A stretch of 64,000 nucleotides of DNA from Romboutsia hominis (GCF_900002575.1 NZ_LN650648.1:1899565-1963564), one strand, 5' to 3'. Counted from the first letter of the stretch, positions 27,505-36,314 are shown. The notes: generated from the sequence alone by a model not told the origin. A program made the numbers and translations.

Positions 27505-27692
27505 CTATGTTTTAAATATACACTATATTCTTTTATTGTTTCATTTATATTTATAGTTATTAAATACTCGTTATAGTGTGCATTATAAGGCTGTTTATAT
27601 TTTAAGTTTATTACAAATTCACTATCTTCTAATTCTAATAACTCACTATCTTTTAAAAATTTTCTTTCTATCAATTCTAAAACTCTTTCCAA
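27501..27692 (-). CDS. Small protein of unknown function
   Basis: This is a 63-residue acidic protein, MERVLELIERKF to EYSVYLKHR, with no motif that I recognise. A short N-terminal helix is followed by a likely three-stranded sheet (EFVINLKYKQPYN, NEYLITININET, EYSVYLK). The ribosome binding site GGGGGAG supports translation. It ends at the shared terminator and lies 63 bp downstream of bioY. Confidence 0.65.
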   Translation of the reverse strand: MERVLELIERKFLKDSELLELEDSEFVINLKYKQPYNAHYNEYLITININETIKEYSVYLKHR

Positions 27693-27755
27693 ATAAATCT
27701 CCCCCTATAAGTATTTACCACTTATATACCCATTAATATATTTTACTATCTCTGT

Positions 27756-28292
27756 TTATATATTTTTAAAGTTTATCCTTTTTCTTATACATTTTCCAAG
27801 TATATACGCTAATCCTACTTTTATAAAATCTACAATTAAAAATGGTACTACACAAGTTAGTAGACCTTTAAAAAAACTTACTCCTGCTATTAAGCTAAAT
27901 TGAAAAGTACCTATTATATAGCTTATAAAAAGTGCTATTAACATTGAAAGTAAAAGTAATATATTATTTTTATATTTTTCAAAAAAATATCCAACAATAT
28001 ATGAAACTATAGGAAATGATATTAAGAAACCTCCTGTAGGTCCAACTAATACACCTATTCCTCCACCCATTTGAGAAAATACAGGTATACCTATTAGTCC
28101 AAGGCTTAAATATATAACTTGAGATAAAAAACCTAACCTAGGACCAAGTAATATTCCACAAATCATAACAGAAAACATCTGCATAGTAAGTGGTACAGTT
28201 GTAAAAGGTATTGGTATTGATATTTGAGCAAGTATAGCTGTTAAACTTGCAAATATAGAACATATAACTAATTCTTTAGTTGATAATTTCAT
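27756..28292 (-). CDS. bioY: Biotin transporter substrate-binding subunit BioY
   Basis: This 178-residue S component of an ECF transporter has six membrane helices. The family blocks QISIPIPFTTVPLTMQMFSV and GGGIGVLVGPTGGFLISFP are clear. It captures biotin and works with a shared energising module (EcfT, EcfA1, EcfA2) that is not in this window. No biotin synthesis gene is nearby, so the cell may depend on uptake. An 18-bp leader hairpin at 28320-28362 lies in its 5' region. Confidence 0.95.
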   Translation of the reverse strand: MKLSTKELVICSIFASLTAILAQISIPIPFTTVPLTMQMFSVMICGILLGPRLGFLSQVIYLSLGLIGIPVFSQMGGGIGVLVGPTGGFLISFPIVSYIVGYFFEKYKNNILLLLSMLIALFISYIIGTFQFSLIAGVSFFKGLLTCVVPFLIVDFIKVGLAYILGKCIRKRINFKNI

Positions 28293-28318
28293 ATTTTTCT
28301 CCTTAGTATTTATACTAT

Positions 28319-28362
28319 AAAAGGATTATACCAAAATTAACTACATTTTAGTACAATCCTTT
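28319..28362 (-). promoter_or_regulatory. Long leader hairpin upstream of bioY
   Basis: In the minus-strand RNA AAGGATTGTACTAAAAT pairs with ATTTTGGTATAATCCTT over 17-18 bp around a 7-base loop. The two positions that are not Watson-Crick are both G-U on this strand, so the RNA fold and not the DNA palindrome seems to be kept. Four T follow. It could be an attenuator or a repressor target. Confidence 0.6.
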
Positions 28363-28426
28363 AAAACTATATATTACTAACTTTTCTTTATTATATCTTT
28401 ATTTAACTATTTTTTATAACTTTAAA

Positions 28427-28458
28427 TAAAAACACCATAGCAATTTTGCTATGGTGCC
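28427..28458 (-). terminator. Terminator after the NlpC/P60 gene
   Basis: CACCATAGCAA and TTGCTATGGTG pair around TT, followed on the minus strand by TTTTTATTT. It lies 8 bp beyond the stop. Confidence 0.9.
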
Positions 28459-28465
28459 TTATTTA

Positions 28466-29896
28466 TTATAAAACTCTCTTAGCTCCTACGTGAGCATTTT
28501 TCCAGTAACTATTGTTTATACTAGTCTTTTGAACTACATCTCCTGGTTTTGGAGCATGTATCATTTGTCCATTACCTATATATATACCAACATGAGTTAT
28601 TCTTCCACTTCCATCAGTACTAGAGAACATTAAGTCTCCTGGTTGTAAGTTATTCCAACTTACAGATCTCCCTACACTATATTGAGCTGTTGAAACTCTA
28701 GGTAATGTTATTCCAACTTGCTTATATACATAGTAAGTTAATCCTGAACAGTCAAAGCTATTAGGTCCTTCTGCTCCCCATACATATGGCTTTCCTAGTT
28801 GTGCCATAGCTGTGCTTAATACCTTTTGTACTTTGCTTTGAGATGTTTGTCCATTGTCTGAACTACTATTACTTCCTGAACCTGTATTTGAGTTAGATAA
28901 GCTTATATAGCTTGAACTTCCCCATCCTACTTTTCCATTTGATAATTTTACTTTATACCATCCATTTGAGCTTTCTAATATATCTACTCTATCACCTTGA
29001 TAAGCTTTAGTTATTACGCCATAGCTAGTGCTTGGGCCACTTCTTATATTTAAAGCTGCTGTTGTTATTGTTCCTTTTTTACCTGTAACAGGTGTAGAAA
29101 TTTCTCCACCATTATTTGCATTATTTCCTGAACCTGCACTTGAGTCAGATAAGCTTATATAGCTTCCACTTCCCCATCCTATTTTTCCATTTGATAATTT
29201 TACTTTGTACCATCCATTTGAACTTTTTTCTAATATTTCTACCTTATTTCCTTCGTATACCTTAGTTATTATACCATAGCTAGTACTTGGGCCACTTCTT
29301 ATATTTAAAGCTGCTGTTGTTATTGTTCCTGTTTTTCCTGTAACAGGTGTAGAAGTTTCTCCACCGTTATTTGCATTATTTCCTGAACCTGCATTTGAAT
29401 CAGATAGGCTTATGTATCCACCATGACCCCATCCTGATTTTCCATTTGAAAGTTGCACTTTATGCCATCCATTTGAGCTATCTAATATCTTTACTTTGTC
29501 TCCTTGATAAGCTTTAGTTACTATAGAGTGAGATGTAGATGCACCGCTTCTTATATTTAAAGCTGCAGTTGTTATTGTACCCATCTTTCCTGTAACTTGG
29601 TTTGAACTATTGTTACTGCTAGATCCAGATACACTTATATAGTTTCCACTTCCCCATCCTATTTTTCCATTTGATAGTTTTACTTTATGCCATCCATTTG
29701 AGCTTTCTAATATTTCAAGTTTATCTCCTTGATGAACTTTTGTTACTATTGAGTAACTTGTACTAGGTCCACTTCTTATATTTAATGTACTAACTGTTAC
29801 AGTTCCTGTTTTTCCATCTGCAAACGCACCTGTAGTCCCCATAGCTAGTCCTACTGTAGTAGCACAAACTGCTACTGCCACTTTTCTATCTAACAT
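28466..29896 (-). CDS. Exported NlpC/P60 peptidoglycan hydrolase with four SH3b repeats
   Basis: A signal peptide (about 1-26) is followed by four near-identical SH3b wall-binding repeats (about 30-90, 106-168, 187-251 and 270-332). Each begins TLNIRSGPST or ALNIRSG and ends GKxGWGxxxYI, and Ser/Gly/Asn linkers join them. The C-terminal NlpC/P60 domain (about 355-476) has the catalytic Cys383 in SFDCSGL with His435 (ITHVGIYIG) and His447 (MIHAPKPGD). It should cut D-Glu to diamino-acid bonds in wall peptides. The repeats are similar at DNA level and could recombine. Confidence 0.95.
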   Translation of the reverse strand: MLDRKVAVAVCATTVGLAMGTTGAFADGKTGTVTVSTLNIRSGPSTSYSIVTKVHQGDKLEILESSNGWHKVKLSNGKIGWGSGNYISVSGSSSNNSSNQVTGKMGTITTAALNIRSGASTSHSIVTKAYQGDKVKILDSSNGWHKVQLSNGKSGWGHGGYISLSDSNAGSGNNANNGGETSTPVTGKTGTITTAALNIRSGPSTSYGIITKVYEGNKVEILEKSSNGWYKVKLSNGKIGWGSGSYISLSDSSAGSGNNANNGGEISTPVTGKKGTITTAALNIRSGPSTSYGVITKAYQGDRVDILESSNGWYKVKLSNGKVGWGSSSYISLSNSNTGSGSNSSSDNGQTSQSKVQKVLSTAMAQLGKPYVWGAEGPNSFDCSGLTYYVYKQVGITLPRVSTAQYSVGRSVSWNNLQPGDLMFSSTDGSGRITHVGIYIGNGQMIHAPKPGDVVQKTSINNSYWKNAHVGAKRVL

Positions 29897-30189
29897 TTTA
29901 AACCTCCCATTTTTATTTCTTATACAATATATAATTTAAAGTTTTTATTCTCAAAATAATTCTTATATATATTATATACTTTATTTGTAAATTTGTTATG
30001 AATTTTTTTACATTTTTTATATTTTTTTATATTTTTTTCATTATTTTTAGTAAAAATGGGTATAATATTGTTTGATTTTTAATTTTAATTAATTCTTTTT
30101 ACTATTTCGTATATATCCTTGTCGAATTATAGTATCATTTCTAACTTTTTTATTTATTATATTTATCTTTTTATTGCTATATTATTTTT
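29897..30189. other. AT-rich upstream region of the NlpC/P60 gene
   Basis: The spacer between the NlpC/P60 start and the preceding minus-strand gene has no open frame. A ribosome binding site (GGGAGG) adjoins 29896. Long T-rich runs near 30001-30060 are the only striking feature, and I could not place a promoter with confidence. Confidence 0.5.
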
Positions 30190-30225
30190 TATAAAAAAAT
30201 AAAACACTAAGAAATTCTTAGTGTT
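30190..30225 (-). terminator. Terminator after the 91-residue gene
   Basis: AACACTAAGAA pairs with TTCTTAGTGTT, and TTATTTTTTTAT follows on the minus strand. The stem overlaps the stop codon. Confidence 0.85.
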
Positions 30226-30499
30226 AATCTAATATTATTTTTATAATATCTCCATTCTTTCTTTCTAGGTGTGCAACTTCACCACTTATATTTTCATCTA
30301 ATGCTCTTGTAACTAAGCTTATAAGTTTTTTACCATCGACTATATCATCTAAATCATTAAAAAAGTCTAGTGCATTATTTTGTATCATTTTTTTTACAAA
30401 GTTAACGGGTAATTTTATATGAATTTTATCTCCATTATGAGATAAGACTTTTACTCTTAAAAGCTTTTCATCATATACTCTTTTTATACTTTTCCCCAT
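30224..30499 (-). CDS. Small conserved protein, SHOCT/YvlB-like
   Basis: This 91-residue soluble protein has a beta-rich start (LLRVKVLSHNGDKIHIKLPVNFVKKMI) and ends SGEVAHLERKNGDIIKIILD. The pattern of hydrophobic-methionine helix plus a final EVxxxNGDxVKIxLD strand resembles small proteins that are often annotated next to DUF4097 or SHOCT-like genes in clostridia. I do not assign a function. The gene stands alone with its own terminator. Confidence 0.7.
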   Translation of the reverse strand: MGKSIKRVYDEKLLRVKVLSHNGDKIHIKLPVNFVKKMIQNNALDFFNDLDDIVDGKKLISLVTRALDENISGEVAHLERKNGDIIKIILD

Positions 30500-30729
30500 A
30501 TAAATACTCCTTAATACTATATTTTCTTAAAATTTTTAATTACATATTTCCAAAATTATGTTTATTAAAATCCTTTAAGGGAATATAATTTTTATGTAAT
30601 ATAAAAACTTATACTTAATCTATATTTTATACATACTTTTTTTATTACTAATTGAACATTTTTTTATTTTGAGTTTATAATAATTTTATGCTAAAATCTT
30701 TAATTATAATATTTAAGGAGATGAAAGTT

Positions 30730-31491
30730 TTGTTTAATTATATAAAATTTGCAATTTATCAGTTAATTGGCTTTCTAGGAACTTTACCTAAATTGCTTAA
30801 ATATAAAAATAATCCTGATAAATATACATCAAATGAACAATTTGATGTATTAAAATCACATGCTCTAAAATCACTAAAGTTAGTTGATATAGATGTAAAT
30901 ATTTTAGGAAAAGAAAAAATCCCTAATGAGCCAGTTTTATTTGTTGTAAATCATTCTAGTATGTTAGATAGTTTTATACTAATTTCTAGTGTGGATAGAC
31001 CTATCGGGTGTGTTATAGCAGATGAGCCTATTTGGAGAAATATTCCTATTTTAAAAGATTGGACTAAACTTATAAAATGTGTATACATAAATAGAAAAAA
31101 TAATAGAGAAGGCATAAAAAGTATTATACAAGCATCTAAAAATATAACCTTAGGACACAGTATGGCAGTATTCCCAGAGGGTGATTTAACTTGGGTAAAA
31201 GAACCTAATTCTTTAGTATCAACTTTTAGAAGTGGTGCTTTAAAAATAGCTTATAAGGCAAATTGTCCTATAGTTCCTTTAGTTATAAAAAACTCTCAAG
31301 GTATTTATGATGGCTATGAACCTATCGGTAAAATTCACTCAAAATCTATAGAGGTTGAATTTTTAGACCCTATATACAAACATATAGATAATACTAAGTT
31401 AAAATCTAGTATATTAGCTGACCATATAAAAAATAAAATGGAAGATAAAATGTTAGAGTTTAACTATAAAGAAGAAAAGAGTATGGCTTAA
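30730..31491 (+). CDS. 1-acyl-sn-glycerol-3-phosphate acyltransferase (PlsC family)
   Basis: This acyltransferase transfers a fatty acyl group to lysophosphatidic acid at the inner membrane face. The catalytic motif is NHSSMLD (HxxxxD type), and the glycerol-phosphate block reads FPEGDLTW. An N-terminal hydrophobic helix anchors it. The frame is open from ATG 30688, but AAGGAG (30715-30720) is correctly spaced only for TTG 30730, which gives 253 residues. The convergent MOSC gene shares its terminator. Confidence 0.9.
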   Translation: MFNYIKFAIYQLIGFLGTLPKLLKYKNNPDKYTSNEQFDVLKSHALKSLKLVDIDVNILGKEKIPNEPVLFVVNHSSMLDSFILISSVDRPIGCVIADEPIWRNIPILKDWTKLIKCVYINRKNNREGIKSIIQASKNITLGHSMAVFPEGDLTWVKEPNSLVSTFRSGALKIAYKANCPIVPLVIKNSQGIYDGYEPIGKIHSKSIEVEFLDPIYKHIDNTKLKSSILADHIKNKMEDKMLEFNYKEEKSMA

Positions 31492-31506
31492 ACCATACTC
31501 TCTTTT
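31478..31506. terminator. Bidirectional terminator between plsC and the MOSC gene
   Basis: AGAGTATGG pairs with CCATACTCT around a 6-base loop, followed by CTTTT on the plus strand and by TTTTC on the minus strand. It overlaps the ends of both convergent genes. Confidence 0.85.
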
Positions 31507-31934
31507 AATATTTTTACTTCATCACCTATATTTATAGTTCCTTCACTTATAACTTTTACAAATATACCTTCTCTAGGCATAACGCAGTCACCTGTAGTTC
31601 TTTTTATTTCACATCCTCCATGGCATTTTTTACCTATTTGAGTTACTTCTACTTCACATTCACCTAGAGTTAATCTAGTTCCTACAGGAAGTTTGTATAC
31701 ATTTATTCCTTCTGTTGTTATATTTTCTGCAAAATCACCAAATTTTAAATGATCAAATCCTCTTTCTCTCATTTTATCTATACTTTCTTTTGCTAGTAAC
31801 GATATTTGTCTATGCCAATTTCCTGCATGTGCATCATTAACTATTCCATGATTTATTTTTAAAGTAGCTTTATCTACAGGTACTTTTACTACACCTTTTT
31901 TTTCACTTATATTTATAGATACGATCTTAGCCAT
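31488..31934 (-). CDS. MOSC domain protein
   Basis: This 148-residue single MOSC domain protein is related to the C-terminus of Moco sulfurase and to YiiM-type Moco carriers. The family Cys lies in IGKKCHGGCEIKRTTGDCVMP. HAGNWHRQISLLAKESID is the other conserved stretch. The frame is open to 31943, but the ribosome binding site fits ATG 31934 better. It is the last gene of the Moco operon, overlapping its neighbour's end region by a 15-bp spacer. It probably handles or delivers a sulfur or Moco intermediate. Confidence 0.9.
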   Translation of the reverse strand: MAKIVSINISEKKGVVKVPVDKATLKINHGIVNDAHAGNWHRQISLLAKESIDKMRERGFDHLKFGDFAENITTEGINVYKLPVGTRLTLGECEVEVTQIGKKCHGGCEIKRTTGDCVMPREGIFVKVISEGTINIGDEVKILKESMV

Positions 31935-31949
31935 ACTCCCCATCCTTTT

Positions 31950-32417
31950 TTAAAATTTGAAATTTCCAGACTTACCACCACTTTTTTCTAGCAGATGTAC
32001 ATCCTTTATTACCATTTTTTTATCTATAGCTTTGCACATATCATATATTGTAAGTGCTGCTATTGTTACTGCACTTAAAGCTTCCATTTCAACACCAGTT
32101 TTTCCCACTGATTTACACGTTGCATATATATTTATTATATTCTCTTTTTCATCTATATTAAAATCTAAATCACAACCTACTAAATTTATCTGATGACACA
32201 TAGGAATATTCATTGGTGTATTTTTAGCACCCATTATTCCTGCAACCTGTGCTACTGATAATACATCACCTTTTTTAACTTGTCCATTTAATATCTTATC
32301 TATTATTTCTTTATTTACTAATATGCTAGCTTTTGCAGTTGCAGTTCTTTTTGTATTTTCTTTATCTCCTACATCAACCATTTTTGCATATCCCTTTTCA
32401 TTTATATGAGTTAGCAT
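31950..32417 (-). CDS. moaC: Cyclic pyranopterin monophosphate synthase MoaC
   Basis: MoaC completes, with MoaA, the first step of molybdenum cofactor synthesis by turning the 3',8-cyclo-GTP into cPMP. The blocks MCHQINLVGCDLDF and SVGKTGVEMEALSAVTIAALTIYDMCKA hold the conserved active-site residues. The 155 residues are full length. It begins 1 bp after the moaA stop, so the two are translationally coupled. Confidence 0.97.
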   Translation of the reverse strand: MLTHINEKGYAKMVDVGDKENTKRTATAKASILVNKEIIDKILNGQVKKGDVLSVAQVAGIMGAKNTPMNIPMCHQINLVGCDLDFNIDEKENIINIYATCKSVGKTGVEMEALSAVTIAALTIYDMCKAIDKKMVIKDVHLLEKSGGKSGNFKF

Positions 32418-32418
32418 A

Positions 32419-33372
32419 TTATCCTCCTATTTGATACATACTCCTTTTAGTATCACTAACTTTATTTTCATTTAAGTAATGTCTTTCTGGTTTGTCTAAT
32501 ATTATCTCTTTTAATACTTCTCTAAAAATTAATGGCTTATTTAAGTAGTATTTTATATCATACTCTTCTTCTGAATGAAGACATAATTTAATAGTTCCAT
32601 TTTGAGTTATTCTTATCCTATTACACTCACTACAAAACGAACATGACATAGGAGTTATTATTCCAACTCTTCCCATTGAATCTTCTAATTTGTAGTATTT
32701 AGCAGTAGAATTTTCACTACTTTCTATTTTATATAATCCATCTATTTGACTTATCACATCTTGTATATTAACATATCCATTTCTATATATTTTACTAGCC
32801 TCTCCTAAAGGCATAAGTTCAATAAATCTTACATCAATATTATTAAATTTTGTCATAAGTATAAAGTCTGGTATTTCATTTTCATTAAATCCACTTATAA
32901 GTACACAATTTATTTTAACTTTCATTCCAAGTTCTAAGCATCTAGATATAGATTTTAATACTTCTTTTATATCTCCATTTCTAGTAATACTTTTATATTT
33001 ATATTCTTTTAATGAATCTAGACTTATATTTACAGTTCTAAGACCACTTTCATATAATTCATATGCCATATCATAAAGACCTATTCCATTAGTAGTTATA
33101 GCTACATCTTTTATATTACATTCTTCATAAGTGTATCTTATAATTTCTGATAAACCTTCATATAATAAAGGTTCTCCTCCTGTAAATCTAATTTTTGTTA
33201 TTCCTATTTGCGATAATCCATTTATAATAAATTTATAATCATTTAAACTAAGTGTATTTTCGTATTCATTAAAGCTTACATCATCTGGCATACAATAAAC
33301 ACATCTTAGATTGCATTTTTCAGTTAAAGAAATACGTGCATAATTTATATTTCTTCCATATTTATCAATCAT
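32419..33372 (-). CDS. moaA: GTP 3',8-cyclase MoaA
   Basis: This radical SAM enzyme carries the N-terminal cluster at Cys20, Cys24 and Cys27 (CNLRCVYC) and the C-terminal substrate cluster in MSCSFCSECNRIR plus a later Cys. The functional C-terminal Gly-Gly is present (QIGG). It converts GTP to 3',8-cyclo-7,8-dihydro-GTP for MoaC. The length of 317 residues is normal. It follows mogA by 39 bp. Confidence 0.97.
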   Translation of the reverse strand: MIDKYGRNINYARISLTEKCNLRCVYCMPDDVSFNEYENTLSLNDYKFIINGLSQIGITKIRFTGGEPLLYEGLSEIIRYTYEECNIKDVAITTNGIGLYDMAYELYESGLRTVNISLDSLKEYKYKSITRNGDIKEVLKSISRCLELGMKVKINCVLISGFNENEIPDFILMTKFNNIDVRFIELMPLGEASKIYRNGYVNIQDVISQIDGLYKIESSENSTAKYYKLEDSMGRVGIITPMSCSFCSECNRIRITQNGTIKLCLHSEEEYDIKYYLNKPLIFREVLKEIILDKPERHYLNENKVSDTKRSMYQIGG

Positions 33373-33411
33373 AACTAGCTACCCTCTTTTTTGCCTATTT
33401 TATATAACTAA

Positions 33412-33921
33412 TTATATACTATTTTTAGTTGTAATGGCACATTCTGTTGCCTCACCTTTTAATATTTCTATTCCATGGGGTAATACATCTAACACAAACC
33501 CTAAATTTTCTATTGCACCTTTAGGGCTTCCTGGCAAGTTAATTATAATAGAATTGTTTCTTATACCACTTATTCCTCTACTAAGTATTGCTTTTTTAGT
33601 TATTTCACTAGATTTTAATCTCATATATTCACTTATACCTGGAATTTCCCTTTCTAAAACTTCTTTTGTAGCTTCTGGTGTTGTATCCCTTTTAGAAAAA
33701 CCTGTTCCTCCATTAGTAAGTACCAAATCAGCTATATTATTATCACAAATATTTATAAGTTCTTCTTTTAACATGCCCTTATCATCTTTTAACAGATTAT
33801 AATGTACTACTTTGTATTCATTATTTTCTTCTATATACTCTTTTAGCTTTTTTCCCGTTATATCTTCTCTTTCTCCTATATATCCTTTATCACTAAGTGT
33901 TACTATAGCTACTTTAAACAT
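33412..33921 (-). CDS. Molybdopterin adenylyltransferase MogA/MoaB family
   Basis: This 169-residue MoCF-fold enzyme should adenylylate molybdopterin before molybdate insertion. The glycine-rich LVLTNGGTGFSKRDTTPEAT block and the LPGSPKGAIENL block are typical. MogA and MoaB cannot be separated with certainty by eye. No moeA, moaD or moaE is in the window, so the pathway must be completed elsewhere. Confidence 0.93.
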   Translation of the reverse strand: MFKVAIVTLSDKGYIGEREDITGKKLKEYIEENNEYKVVHYNLLKDDKGMLKEELINICDNNIADLVLTNGGTGFSKRDTTPEATKEVLEREIPGISEYMRLKSSEITKKAILSRGISGIRNNSIIINLPGSPKGAIENLGFVLDVLPHGIEILKGEATECAITTKNSI

Positions 33922-33941
33922 ATTTACCTCCCAATTTTATA

Positions 33942-34742
33942 TTATTTAGTATGTTTTCTATGTGATAATTCCCCTTTATTTTTTACTAATAATAATTCAG
34001 CCATTATACCAAAGGCTATTTCTGAAACATCATTTGACGATATATTAAGACCTACAGGTGCATATACCTTATCTAATAATTCTTTTTCTACACCTTCTTT
34101 TAAAAGTTCTCCTTTTAATGTATTCCACTTTTTCTTACTTCCTATCATGCCTATATAAGAAGGATTTTTCTTTATTATTTCTCTTAATGCCTCTAAATCT
34201 TTTTCATATCCTCTAGTTGCAATTATTACGTATGTGTTTTCATCTATATTTATATCATTTAATATATTATCTATATTTCCAGAATATACTTCATCTGCAC
34301 TTTCAAATCTTTCTTTATTTGCAAATTCTACTCTATCATCTACTATTATTTTATAAAAGTCTAATGTATTTGCAATTTTATATATATTATAACCTACATG
34401 TCCTCCTCCGACTATCAAAAGTCTTGGTCTTGGTTTAAATACTTTTATAAAGCCGCAAACCCTTCCACCACACTGCATAGGAGTATCTTTAGAATTTTCA
34501 TCTAAAGCATGTTTAAATGCTCTATCAAACCCACTATCTAATGCTTTTTTACATTCAATTATCACTTCGTGTTCTAATATTCCTCCGCCTACAGTTCCTA
34601 GTATACTTTTATCGTTAAAGTACGCTAGTGTAGCACCTACTTTTCCTGGACTAGAACCTTTTACTTCAGTTATAGTTGCAAAAGCTACCTTATTACCACA
34701 CTTTACTTCTTTACTTATTCGGTCTAATATCATCTCATCCAT
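33942..34742 (-). CDS. XdhC/CoxF-family molybdenum hydroxylase maturation factor
   Basis: This 266-residue protein is of the XdhC family, which brings sulfurated Moco to xanthine dehydrogenase-type enzymes. The N-terminal part has GTVGGGILEHEVI and a conserved CGGRVCGFI. The C-terminal Rossmann-like domain shows LLIVGGGHVGYNIYKIA and ends with GLNISSNDVSEIAFGIMAELL. It lies between yqeB and mogA, which supports a selenium-dependent or sulfurated molybdenum hydroxylase in this organism, though the hydroxylase is not here. Confidence 0.92.
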   Translation of the reverse strand: MDEMILDRISKEVKCGNKVAFATITEVKGSSPGKVGATLAYFNDKSILGTVGGGILEHEVIIECKKALDSGFDRAFKHALDENSKDTPMQCGGRVCGFIKVFKPRPRLLIVGGGHVGYNIYKIANTLDFYKIIVDDRVEFANKERFESADEVYSGNIDNILNDINIDENTYVIIATRGYEKDLEALREIIKKNPSYIGMIGSKKKWNTLKGELLKEGVEKELLDKVYAPVGLNISSNDVSEIAFGIMAELLLVKNKGELSHRKHTK

Positions 34743-34768
34743 AATTACTTCTCCTATCTAGCTTTTGA

Positions 34769-35569
34769 CTATTTATTATAAAACCTTACAACTTCCTCTA
34801 AAACACTTCCAGCTATACATCTAGCTTTATCTGATATTGTATAACAATTATTAACTTCTTCAATTCTTGGGTCTATATCTAGTATTTTTAATCCTTTTAC
34901 TATATTAGACTTATTTCTTATAATTCCTCTTAAAACTCCATCTATATTTGCTTTTACATCAATTTTTTCATTATCTTTGTTTATTATATAAGCTAGTACC
35001 TCGTCTTTTTTTACTACACTTCCTATACTAGCTATATTTTCTATAATACCACTTTCTTTTGCATACCCGACTCTTTCTTTTCCTACACCATTTATAATTC
35101 CTGGTGTAGAAGTATTTTTTAGAGCATATCCACTATTTATGATTTTTCCTAAATTATGACCTCTCATAGTCTCGATTACTATGTCTACATCTTTACCCGC
35201 ACAAAATCCTGGGCCTAATGCAATAGTGAGTTTAGCCATATCTTTATTTGTCCCTAAATTTTTTTTAGCTAGAATACAATCTATTACTATATCTGGTTTT
35301 AAATGTTTTATATACTCTCCTTTTTCATCAACAACTAAAGCTACATTCTTATCTTTTATGGCTTTTTTTATCTCATCTATATTATTACAAAACTTTGCAC
35401 AAACACCTTCAACACTAAATTCTCCTTCATAAACAGCTTCACTAAAACTTACATTTCGCCTTATTGCTAATGGTTTTTCAACTTCTAAACAAACCACATC
35501 AAACCCACATCTATTTAATCTATGTATTACTCCACTGGCTAAATCTCCTGCACCTCTTACTACTATCAT
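34769..35569 (-). CDS. yqeB: Selenium-dependent molybdenum hydroxylase maturation protein YqeB
   Basis: This 266-residue member of the YqeB/EF2563 family always occurs with selenium-dependent molybdenum hydroxylase genes. A Rossmann-like start (MIVVRGAGDLASGVIHRLNRCGF) is followed by VDIVIETMRGHNLGKII and a C-terminal barrel-sandwich-like segment. The frame is open to 35635, but GGAGGGG precedes ATG 35569, and the family start is MIVVRGAGDLA. It is the first gene of the Moco operon. Confidence 0.9.
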   Translation of the reverse strand: MIVVRGAGDLASGVIHRLNRCGFDVVCLEVEKPLAIRRNVSFSEAVYEGEFSVEGVCAKFCNNIDEIKKAIKDKNVALVVDEKGEYIKHLKPDIVIDCILAKKNLGTNKDMAKLTIALGPGFCAGKDVDIVIETMRGHNLGKIINSGYALKNTSTPGIINGVGKERVGYAKESGIIENIASIGSVVKKDEVLAYIINKDNEKIDVKANIDGVLRGIIRNKSNIVKGLKILDIDPRIEEVNNCYTISDKARCIAGSVLEEVVRFYNK

Positions 35570-35708
35570 ATTTCGACTACCCCTCCAAACATTTATCAAT
35601 ATAAATATTTTTATTAATAGTATTATACAATACATTTATATTTTTTTATATATTATAATTCGTAATTATTAAATATAATAATGTTTATTAAAAGCTTTAA
35701 TTTTCATA

Positions 35709-35748
35709 CAAAAAAGTATAGCCATACATATTAGTATAGCTATACTTT
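35709..35748 (-). terminator. Terminator after the YbjQ operon
   Basis: AAAGTATAGC pairs with GCTATACTTT around a 16-base loop that has a small inner stem. TTTTTT follows on the minus strand. Confidence 0.8.
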
Positions 35749-35753
35749 CTAGT

Positions 35754-35906
35754 TTAATATTTATCATACTTATCAAAATCTTCATTTTTCTTTTCTTTTT
35801 TTCTTTCTATTATTTTAACTATAATAAGTACTATACTTCCAACTATAATAACAAAAGGTGTTCCTACAGCAAGTATTAAAGCTATTATGAGCCCTATATT
35901 ACTCAT
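35754..35906 (-). CDS. Small single-helix membrane protein (50 residues)
   Basis: ATG 35906 overlaps the last 8 bases of the ybjQ gene and opens a 50-codon frame ending at TAA 35754. The product has a 30-residue hydrophobic helix (GLIIALILAVGTPFVIIVGSIVLIIV is its core, cut here in part) and a charged C-terminal tail rich in Lys, Glu and Asp. The overlap, the clean helix-tail design and the terminator 6 bp past the stop support a real gene. It may anchor or partner YbjQ. Confidence 0.7.
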   Translation of the reverse strand: MSNIGLIIALILAVGTPFVIIVGSIVLIIVKIIERKKEKKNEDFDKYDKY

Positions 35907-36216
35907 CAATAACAACTCCAGTACCATATGCTAACATTTCAGCAGCTCCTTGCATAACTGCTGCTGATGTTAATCTAAATCCAATTATTGCATTAGCACC
36001 TTGTGCTTTAGCATCTTCTACCATTCTAGCTATTGCTATTTTTCTAGCTTCTGCTAACATCTCATCGTATCCTGTAAGTTCTCCACCAACTAATTGCTTA
36101 AAACTTGCACCTATATCTTTTCCTATATGCTTTGCTCTAATTGTACTTCCTTTTACTAATCCCTTAACTTCTATAATATTCTTACCTGGTATACACTCTG
36201 TAGTTAATATTAACAT
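35899..36216 (-). CDS. YbjQ-family protein (UPF0145)
   Basis: This 105-residue protein forms the YbjQ pentamer fold, sometimes called a heavy-metal-binding domain. Typical blocks are VKGLVKGSTIRAKHIGKDIGA, MVEDAKAQGANAIIGFRLTSA and the final YGTGVVI. The biochemical role is not settled. A 50-codon membrane-protein gene overlaps its end, so both are probably translated together. Confidence 0.93.
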   Translation of the reverse strand: MLILTTECIPGKNIIEVKGLVKGSTIRAKHIGKDIGASFKQLVGGELTGYDEMLAEARKIAIARMVEDAKAQGANAIIGFRLTSAAVMQGAAEMLAYGTGVVIDE

Positions 36217-36314
36217 ATATATCCTCCATCTTATTTTATACTAAAATATTTTCCTATTACTAATGAGTATATATTATTCACCTATTTTATTCTATAAACT
36301 TTACTATTTTAATA

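Noticed and set aside
28520-29850. Regular repeats as a CRISPR array
   Set aside because: The repeated unit is about 240 bp and coding. It is the four SH3b domains of one exported protein.
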